Positions 25,989-34,617 of a stretch of DNA of 64,000 bases are shown here, piece by piece. The notes below the pieces were generated by a model, which was not told the origin of the DNA, did no database searches, and saw nothing but the letters and a program-made list of their open reading frames with translations. The stretch lies in assembly GCA_963666765.1 (NCBI GenBank), contig OY762933.1, positions 1,364,001-1,428,000 on the forward strand, given 5' to 3'. The stretch is from Foliamicus sp963666765 (lineage in GTDB: Bacteria > Pseudomonadota > Gammaproteobacteria > Steroidobacterales > Foliamicaceae). Positions within the stretch are counted from its first letter, which is position 1, and every line of letters begins with the position of its first letter. The translations under genes and the position numbers were made by a program.

Positions 25989-27764
25989 TTAGTAGACGCG
26001 TTGTTTCAGCGCTACGGTTTCCACCTCGTCGGTCATGGTCTCGAGTTGGACCGGGCGGTAGTCCAGGCGCGCCCGGCCGTCCTCATCGACCCAGGACAGC
26101 GTGTGCTTGAGCCAGTTTTCGTCGTCGCGGTCCGGGTAGTCCTCGCGCGCATGCGCGCCGCGGCTCTCCTGGCGGGCCGCGGCCGAGGCCAGCGTGGCCA
26201 TAGCCTGGCCCAGAAGGTTTTCAAGCTCCAGCGTTTCGACCAGATCGGTGTTCCAGATCAGCGAGCGGTCGGCGATTTTCACCGCGGAGAAGCTCTGCAG
26301 CGTATCGCGCAGCCGGGCCACACCTTCAGCCAGCACTTCGCCGGTGCGGAACACGGCCGCGTGGTCCTGCATGAGGCGCTGCATTTCCAGGCGGATCTCC
26401 GCGGTGGGCCGCGATCCGTCGGCGTGGCGGACCCGGTCCACATGGGCGATCGACTCGTCGCCGGCGCCGGCCGGCAGCGGCGCCGGCGGGCCTTCGCCGC
26501 GCAGCGTCTCGGCGCAGCGACGCGCGGCGGCGCGGCCGAACACCACAAGGTCCAGCAGCGAATTCGAGCCCAGGCGGTTGGCGCCGTGCACCGATACGCA
26601 GGCCGCCTCGCCCACCGCCAGCAGTCCCGGCGCGATGTTTTCCCTGTCCCTGAGGGCCTCGCCGTGATAGTTGGTGGGAATGCCGCCCATGTTGTAATGC
26701 ACCGTGGGCACGACCGGCATCGGCTCCCTGGTGACGTCCACGTCGGCGAACACCCTGGCGGTTTCGGCGATGCCCGGCAGCCTTTCGGCGATCACCTCGG
26801 GATCGAGGTGCATGATGTTCAGGTGCACGTATTCCTTGCGCGGGCCCAGTCCCCGGCCCTCGCGCAACTCGATCGTGATGGCGCGGCTGACGACGTCGCG
26901 CGAGGCGAGGTCTTTGGCCGACGGCGCGTAGCGCTCCATGAAGCGCTCGTCCTCGGAATTGGTCAGGTAGCCGCCCTCGCCGCGCACGCCCTCGGAGATC
27001 AGGCAGCCCGCGCCCAGGATCCCGGTGGGGTGGAACTGCACGAACTCCATGTCCATCAGCGGCAGCCCGGCTCGCAACACCATGCCGTTGCCGTCGCCGG
27101 TGCAGGTGTGCGCCGAAGTGCAGGAATAATACGCCCGGCCGTACCCGCCGGTGGCGAGAATCACGCGGTGGGCGTTGAAGCGGTGCAGGTGGCCGGTCTC
27201 CAGGTCCATGGCCATTACGCCCCGGCACACGCCGTCGACCATGATGAGGTCGATCGCAAAGTATTCGATGAAAAACTGCGCTTCATGGCGCAGGGACTGC
27301 TGGTACAGCGTGTGCAGCATGGCGTGGCCGGTGCGGTCGGCGGCGGCGCAGGTGCGCACCGCCTGGCCCTCGCCGAAATGCGTGGTCATGCCGCCGAAGG
27401 CGCGCTGGTAGATGCGCCCGTCCTCGGTGCGCGAAAACGGCAGTCCGTAATGCTCCAGCTCGATGACCGCCCGGGAGGCTTCCTTGCACATGTATTCGAT
27501 GGCGTCCTGGTCTCCGAGCCAGTCCGAGCCCTTAACGGTGTCGTACATGTGCCAGCGCCAGTCGTCCTCGCCCATGTTGCCCAGCGCCGCGCTGATGCCG
27601 CCCTGGGCCGCCACCGTGTGGCTGCGGGTGGGAAAGACCTTGGTGATGCAGGCCGTATCCAGCCCGGCTTCGGCCAGCCCGAAAGTGGCCCGCAGGCCCG
27701 CGCCGCCGGCGCCCACCACGACCACGTCGAAGGTGTGATCGACTACGGTGTAATCGCCTGGCAT
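25989..27764 (-). CDS. sdhA: Succinate dehydrogenase flavoprotein subunit SdhA
   Basis: SdhA is the FAD subunit of complex II that oxidises succinate to fumarate. The 591 aa start MPGDYTVVDHTFDVVVVGAG. They show the FAD-binding GAGGAGLRA, the His that carries covalent FAD in SHTVAAQGG, substrate-site residues in QFHPTGILG, HYNMGGIPTNYHGE and NRLGSNSLLDLVVFG. I chose ATG 27764; an ATG-like start at 27833 would overlap sdhD. It lies 19 bp after sdhD. SdhB does not follow: a palindromic element and trpE do. Confidence 0.97.
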   Translation of the reverse strand: MPGDYTVVDHTFDVVVVGAGGAGLRATFGLAEAGLDTACITKVFPTRSHTVAAQGGISAALGNMGEDDWRWHMYDTVKGSDWLGDQDAIEYMCKEASRAVIELEHYGLPFSRTEDGRIYQRAFGGMTTHFGEGQAVRTCAAADRTGHAMLHTLYQQSLRHEAQFFIEYFAIDLIMVDGVCRGVMAMDLETGHLHRFNAHRVILATGGYGRAYYSCTSAHTCTGDGNGMVLRAGLPLMDMEFVQFHPTGILGAGCLISEGVRGEGGYLTNSEDERFMERYAPSAKDLASRDVVSRAITIELREGRGLGPRKEYVHLNIMHLDPEVIAERLPGIAETARVFADVDVTREPMPVVPTVHYNMGGIPTNYHGEALRDRENIAPGLLAVGEAACVSVHGANRLGSNSLLDLVVFGRAAARRCAETLRGEGPPAPLPAGAGDESIAHVDRVRHADGSRPTAEIRLEMQRLMQDHAAVFRTGEVLAEGVARLRDTLQSFSAVKIADRSLIWNTDLVETLELENLLGQAMATLASAAARQESRGAHAREDYPDRDDENWLKHTLSWVDEDGRARLDYRPVQLETMTDEVETVALKQRVY

Positions 27765-27783
27765 TTCCGCGCGCCTTCCTCGT

Positions 27784-28161
27784 TCAGATCCGGGTAACAA
27801 TGCGGGCGATCGCGAGCAGGCCGGCCAGCGCAAGGACGATGTGCGCCAGCCTGGACGCGATCAGGCAGGCAACCCGCAATCCGCCGCCCACGTAGTCTTC
27901 CAGCACTACCCGCACGCCCAGCTCGGAGTGATACAGAAGCGCCAGCAGGAAGGCGGTGAGCAGCGTGGCGTTGCCCAGGCCCTGAAAACAATGCAGGAGG
28001 TCCTCGTAGCGCAGGCTGGGAAGGGTCGCCAGCCGCCACAGGAACCACGGCGCCAGCGGAACCAGCGCCACCGCGCTGATGCGCTGCGCCCACCAGTGCC
28101 CCGTGCCGTGGCCGGCGGAGCCCAGGCCCTCGGCATGCCCTAAGGGTGTGCGCAGGCTCAC
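27784..28161 (-). CDS. sdhD: Succinate dehydrogenase membrane anchor SdhD
   Basis: The 125 aa form a hydrophobic anchor of complex II. The family motif HWWAQRISAVALVPLAPWF begins transmembrane helix 1. The heme-ligand region HSELGVRVVLEDYV lies at the end of helix 2, and helix 3 is LIASRLAHIVLALAGLLAI. The start is a GTG whose codon overlaps the sdhC stop as GTGA. A longer frame to 28611 covers sdhC in another frame and is rejected. Confidence 0.92.
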   Translation of the reverse strand: MSLRTPLGHAEGLGSAGHGTGHWWAQRISAVALVPLAPWFLWRLATLPSLRYEDLLHCFQGLGNATLLTAFLLALLYHSELGVRVVLEDYVGGGLRVACLIASRLAHIVLALAGLLAIARIVTRI

Positions 28162-28556
28162 AGCAGCCAGCCCTCGAACGGCCCCCACCACCAATAGGCC
28201 GCGGTCGCCGCAAAAGACGAGAGAAAGACGAACCAGCCGGACAACCGGGCATGCCGGGGCTCGAAGCCGCGGCCGATGTCCCAAACCAGGTGACGCACGC
28301 CGTTCGCCAGGTGATAGAAAAGGCACCAGGTCCAGCCCAGCGCCGCGAGGCGCACGATTCTGAGGCCGAAGAGACCTTCCAGGTTGCCGCCCCATTGCGG
28401 TCCCGAGGCCAGCGCCAGCAGGCAAGCCACCAGCGCGATCGCGCCAGCCGAGAGCACAACGCCGGTAAAGCGGTGCAGAATAGAAAGGGCCATGGTGTAC
28501 TGCCAGCGATATACCGACAGGTGAGGCGAGAGCGGCCGGTTGGCGGCGGAAGGCAT
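28158..28556 (-). CDS. sdhC: Succinate dehydrogenase cytochrome b556 subunit SdhC
   Basis: SdhC is the larger membrane anchor, which binds heme b and ubiquinone with SdhD. The 132 aa start MPSAANRPLSPHLSVYRWQY, followed by the quinone-site motif SILHRFTGV and the heme-ligand His in LFYHLANGVRHLVWD. There are three transmembrane helices. A further ATG at 28595 would add 13 residues not typical of the family. It is first in sdhC-sdhD-sdhA and divergent from ygfZ. Confidence 0.94.
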   Translation of the reverse strand: MPSAANRPLSPHLSVYRWQYTMALSILHRFTGVVLSAGAIALVACLLALASGPQWGGNLEGLFGLRIVRLAALGWTWCLFYHLANGVRHLVWDIGRGFEPRHARLSGWFVFLSSFAATAAYWWWGPFEGWLL

Positions 28557-28625
28557 CAAGGAAATCAGGCAGCGTATGGTCGGAAAGGTGTGCAATTGTA
28601 GCCCGCAACACGCGGCGCGAACACG

Positions 28626-28676
28626 GAGTGAGGGCGTCCCGCCCTCACGATTGAAGAGGGCGGAACGCCGTCACTC
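28626..28676. repeat. Two inverted GC-rich palindromic elements between sdhC and ygfZ
   Basis: GAGGGCGTCCCGCCCTC (28630-28646) and GAGGGCGGAACGCCGTC (28656-28672) are in inverted orientation. Together they form a potential hairpin with arms of about 21 bp, two mismatches and a 9-base loop. They lie in the short region between two divergent genes and may form a REP-like pair. Confidence 0.75.
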
Positions 28677-28696
28677 ACGGAGTCTTGATTGACGCC

Positions 28697-29584
28697 ATGA
28701 ATCCTGACTCTCGGATCCAGTCAGCGTCGGGGACTCTGCGCCTGGAAGACTTCGCCGCCTTGCGGGTAAGCGGCGAGGACCGGGTGGACTTTCTTCAGGG
28801 TCAGCTGAGCCAGGACGTCGGCAAGGTCACGCCGTCGCAGGCCGCTCCGGCCGCCTGGTGCAACCGCCAGGGACGGGTGTTGTGCCTGATGGTGGCCGTG
28901 GCCTGGCGTGATGCGATTTTCCTGGTGATGCCGGCGGAGATGGCGCAAGCCTGCGCTGACGGCCTCAAGCGCTACGTCCTGCGCGCGAAGGTGCAGATCG
29001 AACGCTGGGATCAAGTCGCCGGGAGGGAGGGAGGGCCCGCCCTCCAGGCCGATGAGGGCGGGACGCCCTCGTTCCCGGGGATTTTCGGATGTTCCGGACT
29101 TGCGGATTTGGACGGAGAGGCCTGGGCCTGTATGGGAAACGAAGAATTTTGCGCCGTGCGGCTGCCGGGCACTGGTGACAGGGCCTTGCTCCTGGGCGAA
29201 CCGCCGGCCGATCTCGAAGAAGCTTCAGTTTCCGGCTTGACCCCTGAAGAATGGCGGCTCGCCGACATCGAAGCGGAACTGCCCTGGATAGGCGAGAAGA
29301 CCAGCGGCAAGTTCCTCGCACATTCGCTCAACCTCGACCTTTCCGGCGCCGTCAGCTTTACCAAGGGCTGTTTCGTGGGCCAGGAAATAATCGCCCGAAT
29401 GGAGTACCGCGGCACGCCCAAGCGCAGGATGCGGCGCGTGCGGATAGAAAGCGGCTCCACCGTTCAGGCCGGCGAACGCCTGGACCTGCCCGGGCTCGGA
29501 GCGGCAACCGTGATCGCCCGGGCCACTTCGCAGGGCCACATCGAGACGCTGGCCGAAGTCCGGCTTGCTGAGCGCAGCGAATAA
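28697..29584 (+). CDS. ygfZ: YgfZ/GcvT-family folate-binding protein
   Basis: YgfZ is a tetrahydrofolate-dependent protein needed for maintenance of some iron-sulfur enzymes. The 295 aa begin at ATG 28697 (a TTG at 28685 is in frame). They contain VDFLQGQLSQDV, WCNRQGRVL and the diagnostic KGCFVGQEIIARMEYRG. An insertion of about 20 residues (GREGGPALQADEGGTPSFPG) in the middle is encoded by palindromic repeats at 29031-29070. Position next to the sdh genes fits a role in Fe-S enzyme upkeep. Confidence 0.93.
   Translation: MNPDSRIQSASGTLRLEDFAALRVSGEDRVDFLQGQLSQDVGKVTPSQAAPAAWCNRQGRVLCLMVAVAWRDAIFLVMPAEMAQACADGLKRYVLRAKVQIERWDQVAGREGGPALQADEGGTPSFPGIFGCSGLADLDGEAWACMGNEEFCAVRLPGTGDRALLLGEPPADLEEASVSGLTPEEWRLADIEAELPWIGEKTSGKFLAHSLNLDLSGAVSFTKGCFVGQEIIARMEYRGTPKRRMRRVRIESGSTVQAGERLDLPGLGAATVIARATSQGHIETLAEVRLAERSE
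29031..29070. repeat. GC-rich palindromic element inside ygfZ coding sequence
   Basis: GAGGGCCCGCCCTC (29031-29044) and GAGGGCGGGACGCCCTC (29054-29070) lie in frame in ygfZ. The 17 bp core is identical to the element beside sdhA. The reading frame is kept through the insertion. Confidence 0.8.
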
Positions 29585-29605
29585 CCAGGCCCTAGTCCAG
29601 CCGTA

Positions 29606-30901
29606 ATGAAATCGGTTCAGGAACAGATCGACGACACGCCGATGAGCGGCTTCCAGGTGCTGGCCGTGTCCGTGTGCCTGGCGATCAACATGCTGGATGG
29701 CTACGACGTGCTGGTCATGTCTTTCGCGGCGCCCTTCGTGGTCGAGGAATGGTCGCTCAGCGACACGGTTACCGGGCTGCTGCTCTCGTCCGGTCTGGTC
29801 GGAATGGCGCTGGGTTCACTGTTCCTTGCTCCCCTGGCGGATGTTTACGGAAGGCGCCGGATGACGCTGTGGTCACTGGCCGCCGTGACGGCGGGCATGC
29901 TCGCCTCGGCGCTGGCGGCCGACCACACGCAATTGATCGCGCTGCGCTTCCTTACCGGGATCGGCATCGGCGCCATGCTGGCGAGCCTGACGGTGGTGGT
30001 GTCCGAGTATTCCTCCAGGCGCCGCCGAACCTTCTCCCTGATTGTCCTGCAGGCCGGTTTCCCTGCCGGCGCCTTGCTATGGGGCCTGGTGGCCGTTCCC
30101 ATCATTCTCGGATACGGCTGGCGCTGGGCGTTCGTGTTCGGTGGGGTCCTTTCCGGCTTGATGATTCCGGTGGCCCTGGCTACGCTGCCGGAATCGCTTG
30201 ACTACCTCATTACGAGCCAGCCGCCCAAGGCACTTGAGAAAGTGAATCGCCTGCTCAAGCAGATGGGCAGAACGCCGGTGAAAGAACTGGGGACCGGCGG
30301 GCAAAGGCGGGCGCAGCGCGCAAAACTGGGCAGCCTGTTCCGGCAGGGTCGGGCGCGGAACACGCTTCTGATCTGGGTGTGCTTTTTCTGCACGCTGCTG
30401 GTGTTCTATTTCTTCATGTCCTGGACGCCCAAACTGCTGATTGACGCGGGACTGTCCGAAGAAGTCGGGCTGTCCGGCGGGATCATTCTCAACGCGGGCG
30501 CAATTGTCGGCGGCATCGTTCTCGGGCTGCTGGCCTCGCGAATCCGGCTCAACTGGCTGCAGTCGGGCTACGCTCTGCTGGGCGGGGGCCTGCTGATCGC
30601 TTTCGGACTCTACTCCGGCGTGCTCTCCGCGGCCCTCATTCTGGCCTTCCTGGTGGGCTTTTTCGGCACCGGCTGCATCATGGGCGCGTATGCCGCCGTA
30701 CCGCAGCTCTATCCGACGGAAGTGCGGACTACCGGCACGGGCATGGCGATCGGGCTGGGCAGATGGGGCGGTGTCGCCTCACCGACCGTCGCCGGACTGC
30801 TGCTGGACGCCGGGTGGAATTCGGCGGAGCTGTATTTCGTCTTTTCGGTACCCCTGTTCCTCGCCGGAATAGCGGCCTTCCTGCTTCGATTCCGGATTTG
30901 A
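29606..30901 (+). CDS. MFS transporter, AAHS (aromatic acid:H+ symporter) type
   Basis: The 431 aa have 12 predicted membrane segments. The AAHS/MFS hallmarks are LDGYDVLVMSFAAPF in helix 1, LAPLADVYGRRRMTLWS between helices 2 and 3 (the DRxGRR-type loop), and a central hydrophilic loop with RRAQRAKLGSLFRQG. Members import aromatic acids or related compounds with protons. It ends 17 bp before a PLP decarboxylase, with which it probably forms a transport-decarboxylation pair. The substrate is not determined by sequence. Confidence 0.88.
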   Translation: MKSVQEQIDDTPMSGFQVLAVSVCLAINMLDGYDVLVMSFAAPFVVEEWSLSDTVTGLLLSSGLVGMALGSLFLAPLADVYGRRRMTLWSLAAVTAGMLASALAADHTQLIALRFLTGIGIGAMLASLTVVVSEYSSRRRRTFSLIVLQAGFPAGALLWGLVAVPIILGYGWRWAFVFGGVLSGLMIPVALATLPESLDYLITSQPPKALEKVNRLLKQMGRTPVKELGTGGQRRAQRAKLGSLFRQGRARNTLLIWVCFFCTLLVFYFFMSWTPKLLIDAGLSEEVGLSGGIILNAGAIVGGIVLGLLASRIRLNWLQSGYALLGGGLLIAFGLYSGVLSAALILAFLVGFFGTGCIMGAYAAVPQLYPTEVRTTGTGMAIGLGRWGGVASPTVAGLLLDAGWNSAELYFVFSVPLFLAGIAAFLLRFRI

Positions 30902-30918
30902 AAAAGGAGAGTACGCCA

Positions 30919-32355
30919 ATGAGCGAAAAGGCCGCAAATGGCCTGCAGATGCCGCCGCAGGTCATGCTGGACCTGGCGCGCAAGGCCGCGGAACTGCTGG
31001 TACACAGGACTCAGGGGCTGCCCGGCGAGGGCGCTTGGGACGGGGAGTTCCGCGAAGGGTTGAAGGAAGTCCTGCTGGAAGTCCCGCCCGAACAGGGACG
31101 CCCCGGCGACGAAGTGATCGAGTACGCGGCCCGCGAGATTCTTCCCTACACGCTCAGGCTCGATCATCCCCGTTCCTTCGGCTTCATATCCTCGGCCCCC
31201 ACCTGGCCCGGCGTGCTGGCCGACTTCATCGCCGCCGGCTACAACGTCAATGCCTGCACCTGGCTGGTCGCCAGCGGCCCCAGCCAGCTTGAGTTGGTGG
31301 TAATCGAGTGGTTCCGGCGCTGGCTGGGTTATCCCGAGGGCGCGGGAGGCCTGTTTACCAGCGGCGGTTCGGCCGCCAGCCTGGATGCCTTCGTGGCGGC
31401 GCGGGAAGCCGCAGGCCATCCACGCCGCGCCACAGTCTACATGAGCGACCAGAGCCATACGGCGTTCTTTCGGGCGGCGATCATCGCCGGAATCCGGCGC
31501 GAGAACGTGCGCATCATCCCCAGCGACGATCGATTCCGCCTCGACATGGCGGCGCTCAGGCGGAAGGTGGCCGAAGACCGCTCGGCCGGCTTCACCCCGG
31601 TGGCGATATGCGCCAACGCCGGCGCCTCGAGCACCGGGGCCATCGATCCGCTGCCGGAAATGGCCGACTACTGCGAGGCCGAGAACATCTGGCTGCACGT
31701 GGACGCGGCTTACGGTGGTTTCGCGGTCGTGTGCGATGAGGGCAAGGCGCTGCTGCGCGGGATCGAGCGCGCCGATTCCATCGGGCTGGACGCGCACAAG
31801 TGGTTGTTTCAGCCGTACGAGGCCGGCTGCCTGCTGGTCAAGGACGCCGATACGCTGGAGAAGGCATTCGGGGTCCACCACGACGTGCTGCAGGACACCG
31901 TCTGGGGCGCCAATCATCCGAACTTCTCCGACCGCGGGCTGCAACTCAGCCGCTCGTTCCGCGCTCTCAAGGTCTGGATGTCGGTTCAGACCTTCGGGAT
32001 GGCCGCGTTCCGGGATGCGATCGCAAAGGGAATTCGACTTGCGGCCCGGGCGCAGGAATACGTCGAGGCCAGTTCAATTCTGGAAGTGGTCAGTCCGGCA
32101 TCGCTGGGCGTGGTGTGTTTCCGCGTCAACCCGGCGGAAACGCGCGCAAGTGAAGAAACCCTGGAGAAGATCAACCGGAAGGTCCTGGCGCAGATGTTCT
32201 GGGACGATCCCGCGTTCATATCTTCGGCGTCGCCCCAGGGCAGCTTTTCGCTTCGCCTGTGCATCATCAACCACAACACGCAGTGGAGCGATGTCGAGGA
32301 GACCTTGAAGGCGGTCGAACGCTTCGGTGCGGACGCAGTTCATGGCGCGGATTGA
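30919..32355 (+). CDS. Group II PLP-dependent decarboxylase (aromatic-amino-acid type)
   Basis: The 478 aa belong to the pyridoxal-dependent decarboxylases related to aromatic-L-amino-acid decarboxylase. Visible are LFTSGGSAASLDA (phosphate-binding), LHVDAAYGGFAVV (Asp that pairs with the pyridine N), and the PLP lysine in LDAHKWLFQPYEAG. ATG 30919 follows an AAGGAGAG ribosome-binding site. Together with the AAHS-type carrier upstream it suggests uptake and decarboxylation of an aromatic amino acid or similar compound. Confidence 0.9.
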   Translation: MSEKAANGLQMPPQVMLDLARKAAELLVHRTQGLPGEGAWDGEFREGLKEVLLEVPPEQGRPGDEVIEYAAREILPYTLRLDHPRSFGFISSAPTWPGVLADFIAAGYNVNACTWLVASGPSQLELVVIEWFRRWLGYPEGAGGLFTSGGSAASLDAFVAAREAAGHPRRATVYMSDQSHTAFFRAAIIAGIRRENVRIIPSDDRFRLDMAALRRKVAEDRSAGFTPVAICANAGASSTGAIDPLPEMADYCEAENIWLHVDAAYGGFAVVCDEGKALLRGIERADSIGLDAHKWLFQPYEAGCLLVKDADTLEKAFGVHHDVLQDTVWGANHPNFSDRGLQLSRSFRALKVWMSVQTFGMAAFRDAIAKGIRLAARAQEYVEASSILEVVSPASLGVVCFRVNPAETRASEETLEKINRKVLAQMFWDDPAFISSASPQGSFSLRLCIINHNTQWSDVEETLKAVERFGADAVHGAD

Positions 32356-32374
32356 CAGACGTCCGCACTCCCGA

Positions 32375-32905
32375 TCAGAAGGTGTGGCGGTAGCTGGCGT
32401 AGAGGATGCGGCCGTCGATGCTGTAGAGGTTGTAGGCCTGGGGTAGCGGCAAACGGCGCATCGGGATATTCCGCCGCATCCTCGTGGGCATCGGGCAACA
32501 GACCGCATTGGTAGGGATACACATATCTCGTTCCCGGTATTCCCGGGCGAGCTGCATTGCCTGCGAGAACCGCTCGGAGCCCAATATCCTCTCGGCGCGA
32601 GCATTGAAATCCTCGATCATCGCACCGCCTTGTCCGCGGGAACGCCGGCGCCGAAGCGGTAGGCGTTGCACATCGCATTCTGCGCCCTGACGTTGCCCTC
32701 TCTCGCTGCCTCTTCGACGACACGAAAGTGCCGTTCCTGGTCGCCACCCCCCCACCGTGACTGCCGGCCTCGAGTGCTCAAGCCGCCGGGCGGAGTCATC
32801 CGATTGCGCAACTGCGGGAGCCGGCGCCAAAAGGGAGACGATCAGCACAATACCCATTCGCCAGCCAACGCGGCGCAAAGGCAACGCCGGAATGCGCTTG
32901 CGCAT
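32375..32905 (-). pseudogene. Frameshifted Sel1-repeat secreted protein
   Basis: Reading from ATG 32905, a signal peptide (MGIVLIVSLLAPAPAVAQS) leads into a frame that is lost at a run of seven G (32744-32755 region). The neighbouring frame then encodes a Sel1-like repeat (VVEEAAREGNVRAQNAMCNA, then YRFGAGVPADKA). A third frame encodes MIEDFNARAERILGS to the C terminus. Taken together they form one short Sel1-like protein with two phase changes. Decay or sequencing error in the G run are both possible. Confidence 0.5.
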
Positions 32906-33108
32906 GTCAGCCGAGGCTAAAGGGAATACGGGTCTTCCTTTCATCTCGCGCGACACACCAAGTGCAAGTATGGCGCCCAATAATGCCCTTGCGCTTTCGC
33001 AACGGGCAAGATCCGACGGCTTGCTTCAAACCTTCACGATGGATCGCATATACTCCGTCAAGACGACAGTCGCCGGCTGGATTGGCGGATTTTCATGGAG
33101 GAAAAAGG

Positions 33109-33624
33109 ATGTCTGACGTTTCATTCGACACGCATGCCGAGATACGGAAACTTGAAGAGAGCGGCATTCCCCTGCCCCAGGCGGAGGCGCTGGTGGACAT
33201 GGTGACCAGGGCGCCGACGAATCCGCAGGTTATGGAAACCCTGGAATACCTGAAGGTCCAGGTGGATACCAACATGGCCACCAAGGCGGATATTGCAGAG
33301 ATCAAAGGCGAACTGAAGGAGTTAAATACGCGCTTCGACGCCCGGAACAAGGAGTTCAATGCACGCTTCGACGCACAAGACAAGGAGTTCAATGCACGCT
33401 TCGACGCACAAGACAAGCATGTCCAGGCGCGCTTCGACGCCCAGAACAAGGAGTTGGACGCGCGCTTCGACGCGCAGAGGAAGGACACCAACGCCGGTTT
33501 CGCAACACTTCGGGCCGATTTGTTCCGCGCGCTTTGGCTCCAGGGCAGTGTGTTGGCCGCGCTGATACTGGCGCTTGCAGGAGTGATCCTGGCTTTTGCG
33601 ACATTCATGCTGTCAAGCCCGTAG
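33109..33624 (+). CDS. Coiled-coil protein with C-terminal membrane anchor (DUF1640-like)
   Basis: The 171 aa have an N-terminal helical domain (LEESGIPLPQAEALVDMVTR) similar to DUF1640/CCDC90-type proteins. A coiled coil made of five 11-residue units around ARFDAQDKEFN comes next, then one C-terminal membrane helix (VLAALILALAGVILAFATF). ATG 33109 follows AAGG. Such proteins occur widely in proteobacteria, often near mobile DNA, with unknown function. Its unit number may vary between strains because the repeats are near-identical at DNA level. Confidence 0.7.
   Translation: MSDVSFDTHAEIRKLEESGIPLPQAEALVDMVTRAPTNPQVMETLEYLKVQVDTNMATKADIAEIKGELKELNTRFDARNKEFNARFDAQDKEFNARFDAQDKHVQARFDAQNKELDARFDAQRKDTNAGFATLRADLFRALWLQGSVLAALILALAGVILAFATFMLSSP
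33325..33489 (+). repeat. Five 33-bp tandem repeats in coiled-coil gene
   Basis: Units start at 33325, 33358, 33391, 33424 and 33457. Each encodes an 11-residue segment with the core RFDAQ or RFDAR. Units 2 and 3 are nearly identical over the first 27 bp. Confidence 0.85.
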
Positions 33625-33643
33625 CGCCGCTTTCACCGCTCTG

Positions 33644-33757
33644 ATGCAGGAAAGAGGGTGGATGCAAGGCAAGCAGGTCGGCGTGATTCTGTCCGACGGC
33701 AACGTGGATGCGGACGTGTTCCGCGAAGTGCTGGCCGGCGGCGTGCCTCAGCCCTGA
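33644..33757 (+). pseudogene. Remnant of threonine/serine dehydratase (C terminus)
   Basis: The last 38 codons encode GKQVGVILSDGNVDADVFRE, which matches the C-terminal strand-helix of PLP-dependent threonine/serine dehydratases (pattern KxVGVVLSGGNVDxxxxxE). Nothing upstream continues the enzyme, since the coiled-coil gene ends at 33624. It is a leftover at the edge of the accessory island and overlaps the 3' end of the next minus gene. Confidence 0.55.
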
Positions 33758-34608
33758 GCCCGGCCTCGCCGGAGGTATTGCCGAATCGTCGGCGCAACGG
33801 TCTCGCGCAGGTAACGAGCCCGGGGCGTCGTTCCCCACCAACCGGAATGTCCGCCGGCCGATGGGTGGGTGAATGTCAGCAAGTCCACCGGCCGGCCGGC
33901 GATCTCCACCGTTTCGGCGGACTTTGCGTCGGCAGGAAGCGGCAGCGCATTGGCCATCCAGCGCCGCAGCCCCAGGCCGTGGACCACGATTACCGTCGGC
34001 TGAAGGATTTCCATGGTGCGCAGGAAATGTGGCGCGCAGTTGCGCTGCATCTCGGTGCTCGAGTGTCCGCGGCCGCCGCCATGCGCGTCCCGGCTGCGCG
34101 GCTTTTCGAGCGCCGTGCAGAGCAGGTAATTCACCTGGGCGCAGCCATCGAAGAGATGCCCGTCGAACAGGCGCTCGCCCTCTTCGTCTTCGCCCGGTTC
34201 GCGCCCAAGCAGCAGGCGCAACGTGGAAGTCACGCCCTTCATGTGCGGATTGCGTCCCCGAAAACCCGCCCTTGCCGACTCGGAAATCATTGCTGAGCGC
34301 CCGGCAAGATCCACGCAATCACGGGCCTGTCCGTATTCCTGCCCCAGCACCACAATGCGCATGGCGCATCCGTCAACTTCAAGGTCGTAGTGCCGGCCGA
34401 CATGATTCATCTGGCCCTTGTGAAAAGGGAAGCCCGCGCGGCTCGCCCGGCATTTTGCGTAACTGCCGCAGACGAAGGAACCGTCGGCCGAGAGCAGTTC
34501 CGAGCGCACGTACTCCTCAAGCAGCCGCACCCGCTCGCGGGTCCGTTCCGGATGCGATCGAATCACCATTCCAGCTATAGCTTCAGGATCCACGCACTCC
34601 TGTTTCAC
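33748..34608 (-). CDS. Uracil-DNA-glycosylase-superfamily-like protein
   Basis: The 286 aa are uncharacterised. The order of motifs recalls the UDG fold: VVLGQEYGQ near the first strand, NYLLCTALEKP, PTVIVVHGLGLRRW, and a late THPSAGGHSGWWG resembling the HPSP loop. An N-terminal extension has paired Cys (FVCGSYAKCRAS) that could bind metal. Starts are GTG 34608 or ATG 34569. It is 9 bp from the DUF4143 ATPase on the same strand. Function is a guess; DNA-base recognition would fit an island setting. Confidence 0.5.
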   Translation of the reverse strand: MKQECVDPEAIAGMVIRSHPERTRERVRLLEEYVRSELLSADGSFVCGSYAKCRASRAGFPFHKGQMNHVGRHYDLEVDGCAMRIVVLGQEYGQARDCVDLAGRSAMISESARAGFRGRNPHMKGVTSTLRLLLGREPGEDEEGERLFDGHLFDGCAQVNYLLCTALEKPRSRDAHGGGRGHSSTEMQRNCAPHFLRTMEILQPTVIVVHGLGLRRWMANALPLPADAKSAETVEIAGRPVDLLTFTHPSAGGHSGWWGTTPRARYLRETVAPTIRQYLRRGRAQG

Positions 34609-34617
34609 GAACCACGA

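Noticed and set aside
26001..27797. 598-codon plus-strand frame opposite sdhA
   Set aside because: It is an antisense shadow; sdhA carries all family motifs on the minus strand.
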